Part shown: positions 7,049 through 12,841 of the stretch, piece by piece
Layout of the letters: the number at the start of each line of letters is the position of its first letter
How positions within the stretch are numbered: position 1 is the first letter of the stretch
Assembly: GCA_009885665.1 (NCBI GenBank)
Contig: VFKI01000081.1
Span: 1 to 12,841 of the forward strand
Direction: 5' to 3'
Length of the DNA stretch: 12,841 nt
DNA from: Gammaproteobacteria bacterium
GTDB lineage: Bacteria > Pseudomonadota > Gammaproteobacteria > DSM-16500
Made by a program: the position numbers and the translations under genes
Notes under the pieces: model-generated
What the model was told of the DNA's origin: nothing
Database searches by the model: none
The model's input: the letters and a program-made list of their open reading frames with translations, nothing else

Positions 7049-9650
7049 AGTCTTTTTCCTTTATTCTACAAAGTAAATCTAAATCGCAATTTGCACACGT
7101 AATGCCGGCTTGTTTCGGATCGACACTGGCGTGGCCAGCATAAAAATCATCGGCTAATTTTGTCAATGTATTTTGCCACTGCCTTAGTTGATGCGCCCAT
7201 GAAATCGGTTCAGCCAGTGAATGGCTGGGTTTAATGCCTTCAATATGCATATCATCAGCACTTAATCCAACAAAACTAATATTGTTAGGATGTACGCAAG
7301 CAAATGCTAAAGCGGCAACAGACGTATGGTTAACTTCTTCTAACAGACAATACAAAGGTAATTGTGGCTCATCAGGACGCTCGCCCAGCCACGCTTGCCG
7401 ATTTTGATAACGACCTGTTTTATAATCGATAATGAGCCATTCGCCCTCCGCTGTTTGATCGATACGGTCGATGCGCAGTTTAAGCGGAATTTTACCCAGT
7501 GTGGTTGTCATTTTTTGCTCGCAGGCAATGACCGTAAAATCAGGACGGGTTTTTTCAAGCGCGAGCCACGCGGTGAGTAGCGTGTTTAAGCGTTGCGCTT
7601 CAAGGACGAGATAGCGTGAACCATATAAGTCAGGATTGGCATATTCTGCTAATGCCGTGGCGATGCAGTTTTTTAATAGCGTTTGTTCTGCGCGTGTATC
7701 AAGTAAATGCAGTGCAGTTGAATCTTTGGTTTCACGCCAAAATAATTCCAACGCACGATGGGTAATATTGCCCCGCTCAGGTGGGCGTAAACCAAGCGCA
7801 GGTGCGGGACTTTTATTGGCATTTAAACGAAAAAGTGCGAAGGCGCGAAAAGGACACGCTGCTTGTTGACGTAAGATATTGCTGCCACCGCGCAGGGGTA
7901 TGGTTAGATCAATGGGGGGGGCAGTATGATCAAAATAGGTTTCAAGCGTGGTGATAGCGGAAATTTCATTCACTGAATCCACCTTGATAGGTTTCGCATC
8001 TTCAGGTGCAACGGGCATAACGGGCAAATCTTTTAAAAATACCGCTTCACGCAACACTTCATCTTCTTTTTGTAATGCATGACTGAAAATAACCGTATCT
8101 GCACTTTGCTGCAATTGCTTAAACAATAGTGTGCAATACGCGAGCTCACGTTCAGCCGTAGCATGCGGCATGTGTGCTTTTTTTTGTAAAAATAAAGGAA
8201 TGAGCGGATTGGGGCGTGCAGGGAAAGGCCACTGGCTGTCATCTACGCCAGACACCCATAAATGTGTAAATGGCATGCCGGCGGCTTCCAGTAAACCGGA
8301 GATTTGCACCGGTGCATCCGGGGTGCGTGGCTGAAATACGGTATGTTTGGCAAGCGTACGTAAATGATGAATGCCCGCCTGAAGGCTTAATGCGGGCAGC
8401 ACCGTATCGAGCGTGGCAAATTGCGCTAATAATTCCAGCCAGCGTTGCGCTAATTGATATTCCTCACTGTTGAGACTGCGCTCACCTGGCCAGCCCAAGC
8501 GATGTAATTGTGCAGAAAAATATTGCGCTAAAGTGCTGGGTAAAAATAATTGATCTGACGTGAATACATGTGCATAAAATTGTTCTAAACATTGCGTGAG
8601 GCGTGGAGAATGATGCAAATAAATTGAAGGCAGGGTGAGCATGTTCACGTTATCTGCGCGCAAGCGTTCGATTATTTGCGCGCGCGCAGCGTGTTCTTTT
8701 TCAGCCGCAGCTAAAAAAGGTGAACGCAATAAAAAAGTTATTTTTTGCAAGGATAACGGTGTAGGGGTTAATTCGATAAAGTGTAATGCAGCTTCAATGA
8801 TCGGCCAATCCGCTAAAGGGCGTCCAGCAGAAATATTAAAAGGTAATAAGGTGACATCGGCGGTCAAAGTATTTTCTGCAGAAAATGCTTCACTAAAAAT
8901 GCGCCGCACGGTTTCACGCGTATCGGCTAATGCGGGAACGACACAGCCAATGCGGACTTGCTCACCCGCATGATCATAAATAGATTTTGCCCATGCAGCC
9001 ATCGCGCGTAGTTCTGTTTCTGCGTCGGGCAAAGACATTTTATAGGATTTTTTGGGCATGAAGTGGTTGTCGATATGAATAGCCGTACCACGCTGTTGGA
9101 TACAATCTAATAAATAGTGTTGTTGCGGCGTAATTTCAGTAAAACCATATAAGACTAAATTGTTCGGTAAGGTAATTTTACCTTGCGTGATTTTTTCAGC
9201 CAGCTGATCCGCCAGGCTAGTAGGGTCGAGTCGATTTTTTGCTTGGCATTGTTGTGTGAATTCGCGCGCCCAGCGGTGCAGTGCACGGCCTTCGGCAGTA
9301 AGTTGTAAATCAGGGTGAGCAAGATCAACACGCCAACGGCGTAATATATCCCATGCTTTTTTTGCCAATTGCGCAGTTTCACTGGGTTGTAATAGTGCGG
9401 CATTATCCTGTAGTACTGTTTCCCACAGCGCATCTTGTTGTGTCGTAGTGAGTAACAGTGGATGTGTTGTCAGTGTGTGCGTGGTGTAATCTGTCCAGAG
9501 ACGTTGCAACCAACTGCTATAAGGTAAGATATCCGCGCTTTGCCAGCAAGGCGCGTGCTGATGTTGCGCATACTGCACGTGTAACGCGGCGGATAAGCGT
9601 CGATTAGGCGTGAGGATCGTGCTGTTAGGTAAGAAAAACTCAAGATTCAT
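7038..9650 (-). CDS. AddB-like repair nuclease with Fe-S staple (TIGR03623-type)
   Basis: An 870-residue AddB-like protein, numbered here from the ATG at 9650; a TTG at 9656 would add two residues. It resembles the proteobacterial 'probable DNA repair protein' family encoded next to UvrD-like helicase-nucleases. The N-terminal part is helicase-like but has no Walker A GxGKT, so it is probably not an ATPase. The C-terminal nuclease shows RGNITHRALELFW (626-638), ACEQ (709-712), LRIDRID (725-731) and IIDYKTGR (740-747). Four cysteines fit the AddB iron-sulfur staple: C599 in AACPFRAF, then C852-x2-C855-x5-C861 near the end. Its role would be cutting one strand and structurally assisting the AddA-like motor in break repair. 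The ATG overlaps the kinase gene by 11 nt and has no good Shine-Dalgarno sequence, which points to translational coupling with the kinase. Confidence 0.88.
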   Translation of the reverse strand: MNLEFFLPNSTILTPNRRLSAALHVQYAQHQHAPCWQSADILPYSSWLQRLWTDYTTHTLTTHPLLLTTTQQDALWETVLQDNAALLQPSETAQLAKKAWDILRRWRVDLAHPDLQLTAEGRALHRWAREFTQQCQAKNRLDPTSLADQLAEKITQGKITLPNNLVLYGFTEITPQQHYLLDCIQQRGTAIHIDNHFMPKKSYKMSLPDAETELRAMAAWAKSIYDHAGEQVRIGCVVPALADTRETVRRIFSEAFSAENTLTADVTLLPFNISAGRPLADWPIIEAALHFIELTPTPLSLQKITFLLRSPFLAAAEKEHAARAQIIERLRADNVNMLTLPSIYLHHSPRLTQCLEQFYAHVFTSDQLFLPSTLAQYFSAQLHRLGWPGERSLNSEEYQLAQRWLELLAQFATLDTVLPALSLQAGIHHLRTLAKHTVFQPRTPDAPVQISGLLEAAGMPFTHLWVSGVDDSQWPFPARPNPLIPLFLQKKAHMPHATAERELAYCTLLFKQLQQSADTVIFSHALQKEDEVLREAVFLKDLPVMPVAPEDAKPIKVDSVNEISAITTLETYFDHTAPPIDLTIPLRGGSNILRQQAACPFRAFALFRLNANKSPAPALGLRPPERGNITHRALELFWRETKDSTALHLLDTRAEQTLLKNCIATALAEYANPDLYGSRYLVLEAQRLNTLLTAWLALEKTRPDFTVIACEQKMTTTLGKIPLKLRIDRIDQTAEGEWLIIDYKTGRYQNRQAWLGERPDEPQLPLYCLLEEVNHTSVAALAFACVHPNNISFVGLSADDMHIEGIKPSHSLAEPISWAHQLRQWQNTLTKLADDFYAGHASVDPKQAGITCANCDLDLLCRIKEKDYGC

Positions 9651-11010
9651 CTTCAATCAACCGCGGAAAGTGTACGCTGAACTGTAAACCACCCTGAGGG
9701 GCGGTTTCAAGATCAATTTCCGCGCGATGCAGCTTGGCGATTTGGGCGACGATGGCGAGCCCAAGACCACTGCCCGGCGCGGTGGTGCCGATGATGCGAT
9801 AAAAGCGACCAAACACCTGCTGACGTAACTCGGGGGGAATGCCAGGCCCTGTGTCCATTACGCGCAAAATCACTTGGGTTTTACTGATTAAAATGGCGAT
9901 GATGATTTCGCCATCGTTGGGTGTATAGCGGATGGCATTATCGACAATATTGCGGACAAGAATGCCAAGTGCAACATCATTACCCGCCAGTATGGCCGGT
10001 GTTGCCGGGGCATCCAATGAGATGGAAATATTTTTTTCGCGGGCAGTGGGTACGAGATAAGCAACAATTTCGGTAACCAATTGCTGTAAATCAAGCGGCC
10101 GGATATCATTTAATTCTTCATCTTGACCTAAGCGGCTCAGCGTTAATAATTGATTGACAATATGTGAGCTGCGATCCACGCCCGTAATGACTTTTTGCAA
10201 TGCAGCGCGGCGAACGACAGCATCTTCAGCGCGTTGTGCAACTTGCGCTTGTGTTTTAACCGCCGCGAGCGGTGTACGTAATTCATGTGCAGCATCGCCG
10301 GCGAAGCGTTTGTTCCGTTCAAAAGCAAATTTTAATTGTTGAAATAAACGATTTAATTCGTCAACTAAGGGACGAATTTCTTCCGGAATGTTTTTAGCTT
10401 CAACCGGTTCGAGATAAGAGGGGGCGCGATTGGATATTTCACGTGTGACACGTGTCACGGAGCGTAGCGCGAGATTGACAATTAACCAAATTAACATACC
10501 AAATAAAGGGTAGGTGACCAACAAAATATAAACATTGCTATGCGCGACAGCATCGATCAAGCGGTTACGTGTATCTTGTGGTTCTGCGACAATAATGCGG
10601 TAATTAAATGTGGCATCTTTAGCAGTGTAGGCGCGCCAGTTATGACCGCGAAAATAGACATCACTAAAACCTTTGGGAATTTTACGTAATAAATCTGTGT
10701 CAGGCGTGTCGGTCTGAAATAATAAATGACCATCCGTCCTGTCAACGCGAAAAAATAAATCTTTTTTATTAGCGGGACAGTCCTGCGCAAGCCAAAAACG
10801 AATATTGTTACATACCCGCGTCGGCTCTGTATCGCTGACAGCATGCGTCATGATTTCTACGAAAGAAAAGGCTTTTAATAATTGATTATCTAAATGGGTG
10901 CGCAGAATTTTGCGATCCAATAGATAATTGCCTACCGCCGTAATAGACGAAGCCAAGGTGATGCTAGTCAGCAAGCTGATCAGCAAGAAGTGACGAATGG
11001 AGCGCATCAT
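9640..11010 (-). CDS. qseC: QseC-type sensor histidine kinase
   Basis: A 456-residue membrane kinase. Helix 1 (about 7-29) and helix 2 (about 158-182) enclose a periplasmic sensor domain of about 125 residues, which carries two cysteines, C67 and C78, that could form a disulfide. A HAMP-like linker follows. The phosphoacceptor box is FAGDAAHELRTPLAAVKTQAQ with H242. The ATP domain has the N box RNIVDNAIRYTP (353-364), G1 DTGPGIPPE (386-394), FGRFYR (400-405) and G2 GSGLGLAI (413-420), all intact. The H box and the C-terminal GSGLGLAIV...AKLH...GG segment match QseC more than other OmpR-family partners. It should phosphorylate the regulator encoded 9 nt upstream. The ATG at 11010 directly follows an in-frame TAA; AAGGAG lies a rather long 14 nt upstream, inside the regulator's last codons. 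The signal is unknown. Confidence 0.9.
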   Translation of the reverse strand: MMRSIRHFLLISLLTSITLASSITAVGNYLLDRKILRTHLDNQLLKAFSFVEIMTHAVSDTEPTRVCNNIRFWLAQDCPANKKDLFFRVDRTDGHLLFQTDTPDTDLLRKIPKGFSDVYFRGHNWRAYTAKDATFNYRIIVAEPQDTRNRLIDAVAHSNVYILLVTYPLFGMLIWLIVNLALRSVTRVTREISNRAPSYLEPVEAKNIPEEIRPLVDELNRLFQQLKFAFERNKRFAGDAAHELRTPLAAVKTQAQVAQRAEDAVVRRAALQKVITGVDRSSHIVNQLLTLSRLGQDEELNDIRPLDLQQLVTEIVAYLVPTAREKNISISLDAPATPAILAGNDVALGILVRNIVDNAIRYTPNDGEIIIAILISKTQVILRVMDTGPGIPPELRQQVFGRFYRIIGTTAPGSGLGLAIVAQIAKLHRAEIDLETAPQGGLQFSVHFPRLIEDES

Positions 11011-11019
11011 TTAAATCAG

Positions 11020-11703
11020 CTAAGCTCCTTCTGTCTGCAATTCTTTATTTTTGTCGATGATGTAGCCTATGCCACGTATGGTATGGATGGTTTGCGCACC
11101 CAATTTTTTACGTAAGTTGTGAATATGGACTTCTAGCGCATTACTGTCCACGTCTTCTTCCCAACCGTATAATGATTGCGTCAAGTGTTCACGTGATAAA
11201 ACGCGACCCGTGTTTTCCAATAATTTATGTAATAGCGCAAATTCACGTCGCGATAAATTAACCAAATTGCCACGCTGAGTGACGGCATGTGCCGCAGGGT
11301 CAAGCACGATATCTTCATGCGATAATAGCGGTTCGGCACGCGCGGAAAAACGTCGTTGTAATGCGCGCAAACGTGCGCACAGTTCGTCGAGGTCGCAGGG
11401 CTTGGTGAGATAGTCGTCTGCACCATTGTCTAAGCCTTGGATGCGATCTTCAATGGATTCACGCGCCGTCAGAATGAGTACCGGTAACGCAAGGCCGCGC
11501 GCCCGCAAGTTTTGCAGTACGTTCATGCCGGGCAGTTTGGGTAAAGTGAGATCCAGTACGACTGTATCAAAGGTTTCTGTTTTGAGCGCTTGATCAGCGG
11601 CCAAACCATCAGTGAGCCAATCGACGGCGTAACGTGCTTGTAATAAGCCGGTACGTAAACCATCACCCAACAGCGTGTCATCTTCTACCAATAATATACG
11701 CAT
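11020..11703 (-). CDS. qseB: QseB/PmrA-type response regulator (OmpR family)
   Basis: A 227-residue regulator of normal length. The receiver domain (1-118) begins MRILLVEDD with acidic D8 and D9, phosphoacceptor D51 in VVLDLTLP, T79 in LILTARE and K101 in LTKPCDLDEL. The winged-helix DNA-binding domain (about 128-215) has LSRREFALLHKLLENTGRVLSRE, then SNALEVHIHNLRKKLG and the final hairpin TIRGIGYII. The match to QseB is close along the whole length. The start is placed at 11703 because the receiver domain begins there and AAGGA lies 9 nt upstream; the frame is open back to 11742 but that start would fall inside a palindrome. It is the first member of the kinase pair and probably the second gene of a five-gene transcript. 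Targets are unknown, though QseB-type regulators often control their own operon. Confidence 0.93.
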   Translation of the reverse strand: MRILLVEDDTLLGDGLRTGLLQARYAVDWLTDGLAADQALKTETFDTVVLDLTLPKLPGMNVLQNLRARGLALPVLILTARESIEDRIQGLDNGADDYLTKPCDLDELCARLRALQRRFSARAEPLLSHEDIVLDPAAHAVTQRGNLVNLSRREFALLHKLLENTGRVLSREHLTQSLYGWEEDVDSNALEVHIHNLRKKLGAQTIHTIRGIGYIIDKNKELQTEGA

Positions 11704-11749
11704 TGTAGGCCATCCTTTTTTTGGGGAGTTGGCCGCATCCATGCGGTAA
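11704..11749 (-). promoter_or_regulatory. Regulator leader with palindrome and two ANGGA motifs
   Basis: The 46 nt between the glycosylase-like stop and the regulator start contain a perfect 6-bp palindrome (CCGCAT 11733-11738, CC, ATGCGG 11741-11746). Read in the direction of transcription, its centre is ATGGA (11742-11738), and the Shine-Dalgarno sequence is AAGGA (11717-11713), about 25 nt further on. One ANGGA in a hairpin loop plus one on the ribosome site is the arrangement CsrA/RsmA uses to block translation. With such short motifs this is suggestive only. A 13-nt part of the palindrome recurs at 12804-12816, so it may instead be a fragment of a dispersed repeat. Confidence 0.35.
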
Positions 11750-12526
11750 TTATGCGCTGTCCGTGCTGCGTTTCAATAGTAAATGTAGCGGTCTAAAAAA
11801 ATTCAATACACCGTCATGATGCACAAATGACAGATTGTATGGATGTTCAGCTTGCAGTTGGCAAATCTTGTCCGTTTGAATGCCGAGACGTAGTTGTAGC
11901 ACAGAGGTGAGCATGGCTGCAACCCGTCCAAACAAGAGAAGTTGAATATTGGGTTGTGCGCGTAAAATAATTTGCATGAGCGCGGCGATAAAGGGTTGCC
12001 ATGCGCGTGCATCTTCGCGCACGCGGCCGACACGAAATACCGGTGTGGCGTTGAGTAATAAAAAACCATTGCGTAAAAAATTTTTAAAAAAATCCGCGCC
12101 AGTGGTGATTAAAGGGGTTTTATTGATAGCGGCGATGGCAGTTTGTGATGTATCGTTAGCGGTGAGTAAGCCTTCGGCGATGAGTAACATTTTGAGTATG
12201 TTGCGTAGGGATGTTGCGCGATTCACTTGTTTGCTTAACCCAGTGTCTGACCATAAATTTGTCACGGCCGCATCCCAAAATGCATAGCCGTTAGCAGAAG
12301 CTGCGCGTGGATAAGGGGATTCGCCAAACAAAATGTAACGGGTGTTGCTAAGACTAATCGAAAATGCATTAAAAATAGCGGCATGGCCTGGTAGCCAGTG
12401 CGTATCATGGTAAAGTGTATCGAGATACGTTTGATCCATTTGCGCCAGTGCATCCGTCAGATGCGGTCGCCATGAAGGGTGGACGTTGGTGAGTGAGAAG
12501 GGTTGACAGCGTGTGGCGAGGGTCAT
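11750..12526 (-). CDS. Divergent family 1 uracil-DNA glycosylase homologue
   Basis: A 258-residue protein aligning with Ung-type uracil-DNA glycosylases. The water-activating loop GQDPYH is here GESPYP (68-73), followed by SANGYAFWD (77-85) in place of HGLAFS, so the uracil-stacking Phe is kept as F83. The uracil-binding Asn is N159 in GFLLLNATPVFR (compare GVLLLN). The DNA-intercalation loop HPSPLS is reduced to EHPYNLS, keeping H228. The catalytic Asp position (Ung D64) is Ser70 and the loop His is Pro73, so ordinary activity may be weak or lost unless E69 substitutes. It could be a specialised or inactive glycosylase; excision of uracil should not be assumed. The ATG at 12526 is the first after an in-frame stop and has no clear Shine-Dalgarno sequence. 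It heads the five-gene minus-strand block. Confidence 0.75.
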   Translation of the reverse strand: MTLATRCQPFSLTNVHPSWRPHLTDALAQMDQTYLDTLYHDTHWLPGHAAIFNAFSISLSNTRYILFGESPYPRAASANGYAFWDAAVTNLWSDTGLSKQVNRATSLRNILKMLLIAEGLLTANDTSQTAIAAINKTPLITTGADFFKNFLRNGFLLLNATPVFRVGRVREDARAWQPFIAALMQIILRAQPNIQLLLFGRVAAMLTSVLQLRLGIQTDKICQLQAEHPYNLSFVHHDGVLNFFRPLHLLLKRSTDSA

Positions 12527-12559
12527 GTGGATGGTTTGAGTGAATGTTTAGAGGGGTGA

Positions 12560-12589
12560 AGTATCGCATGGATAATAAATTATTGGCAA
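12560..12589 (-). promoter_or_regulatory. Candidate sigma-70 promoter for the five-gene block
   Basis: On the minus strand TTGCCA (12589-12584, five of six to the -35 consensus) is followed after 18 nt by GATACT (12565-12560, four of six to the -10 consensus). Transcription would begin some 25-30 nt before the glycosylase-like ATG. The -35 box lies inside the start of the opposing Trm112-type gene, so the two transcription units would overlap. It is a pattern match only. Confidence 0.35.
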
Positions 12590-12732
12590 TGCTGGCCTGT
12601 CCGATCTGTAAAGGTGAATTATGCTATGACAGACAAGCGCAGCGCTTGATTTGCACGGTGGATCATAAAGCATGGCCGATTGAAAACGGCGTGCCTTTAT
12701 TGGTGGCGGGGAAGGCGTGTTGCAGTTTGTGA
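12568..12732 (+). CDS. Trm112-family small zinc protein (YcaR-like)
   Basis: A 54-residue protein, MDNKLLAMLACPICKGELCY at the start, with the family pattern LLxxLACPxCKG.L.Y (C11 and C14), then RLIC29 and the hallmark AWPIENGVPLL (35-45; usually AYPIxDGIPVML). The family binds zinc and in other organisms acts as an obligate partner and activator of methyltransferases of tRNA, rRNA or release factors; the bacterial role is less certain. The tail AGKACCSL differs from the usual acidic EDEAR ending and adds two cysteines. The ATG at 12568 is preferred over one at 12544 because homology begins there and GAGGGG lies 11 nt upstream. It is divergent from the glycosylase-like gene, with 41 nt between the starts. 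In many gammaproteobacteria this gene sits between lpxK and kdsB; lpxK is not its upstream neighbour here. Confidence 0.85.
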   Translation: MDNKLLAMLACPICKGELCYDRQAQRLICTVDHKAWPIENGVPLLVAGKACCSL

Positions 12733-12748
12733 GTTAGGAGATGCGATC

Positions 12749-12841
12749 TGGCATCACTGCCATTAAGTCAGTCAACCCACCGTGGGCCGCGTCGGATGAA
12801 GCTGCATCCATGCGGTCGGAAAATACGTCCTTGTATTTTAC
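12749..12841. repeat. Array of short hairpins at right window end
   Basis: Four compact palindromes lie within 93 nt: TGGCA-TCAC-TGCCA (12749-12762), CCCAC-C-GTGGG (12776-12786), GCAT-CC-ATGC (12804-12813) and AAAATAC-GTCCTT-GTATTTT (12820-12839). No coding region is present and no T-run marks a terminator. The third shares 13 nt with the palindrome before the regulator gene (11735-11747). On the minus strand the last two hairpins expose ATGGA and AAGGA at their centres. The array continues beyond the window and is probably part of a dispersed intergenic repeat, or possibly a structured RNA. Which strand is transcribed is unknown. Confidence 0.5.

Noticed and set aside
8635..8973. 112-residue plus-strand frame within the AddB-like gene
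   Set aside because: It is antisense to a well-supported coding region with intact family motifs and has no features of its own.
9651..9656. TTG start for the AddB-like protein
   Set aside because: An ATG two codons later is equally placed for coupling with the kinase gene, and no Shine-Dalgarno sequence favours the TTG.
11704..11742. Thirteen extra residues at the start of the response regulator
   Set aside because: Receiver domains begin at the MRILLVEDD start, which has its own AAGGA; the longer start lies within the palindrome.

Overview
The window looks like a gammaproteobacterial chromosome segment, probably an assembly contig. The QseB/QseC-type pair, the AddB-like/UvrD-like repair pair and the Trm112-type protein all fit that group. 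The moderate GC content and a long effector-like protein make me favour a host-associated relative of the Legionellales (Coxiella/Legionella type). That placement is inference, not proven by the sequence. No tRNA, rRNA, CRISPR array or transposase gene is visible.

Layout. Positions 1-233 hold no gene but contain a small hairpin and a long imperfect inverted repeat that runs into the end of the first gene. Two minus-strand genes follow: an outer-membrane beta-barrel protein (234-992) and, upstream of it and overlapping it by 41 nt, an 863-residue multidomain protein (952-3543). The latter has a permuted NlpC/P60-like cysteine-peptidase domain, a Thr/Pro repeat linker, an Ig-like segment and two membrane helices. 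A weak terminator-like hairpin (3630-3666) separates this pair from a five-gene minus-strand block. In transcription order the block is a divergent family 1 uracil-DNA glycosylase homologue (11750-12526), a QseB-type response regulator (11020-11703), a QseC-type sensor kinase (9640-11010), an AddB-like Fe-S nuclease (7038-9650) and an AddA-like helicase-nuclease (3680-7048). On the plus strand, starting only 41 nt from the glycosylase start, is a 54-residue Trm112-type zinc protein (12568-12732). The last 109 nt are a run of short hairpins that looks like part of a dispersed repeat.

How the genes may work together. The AddAB-like pair would process DNA double-strand ends for recombination, and the glycosylase homologue is also of DNA-repair ancestry. 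The two-component system lies between them with gaps of only 46 and 9 nt and an 11-nt overlap, so all five may share one transcript. This suggests coupling of an envelope-signal regulator to DNA-end repair. The 863-residue protein and its barrel partner look like a separate surface or host-interaction module. The most interesting points are the effector-like protein with its GAA microsatellite, the glycosylase homologue lacking the catalytic aspartate, and hairpins whose minus-strand loops carry ANGGA motifs resembling CsrA/RsmA binding sites.
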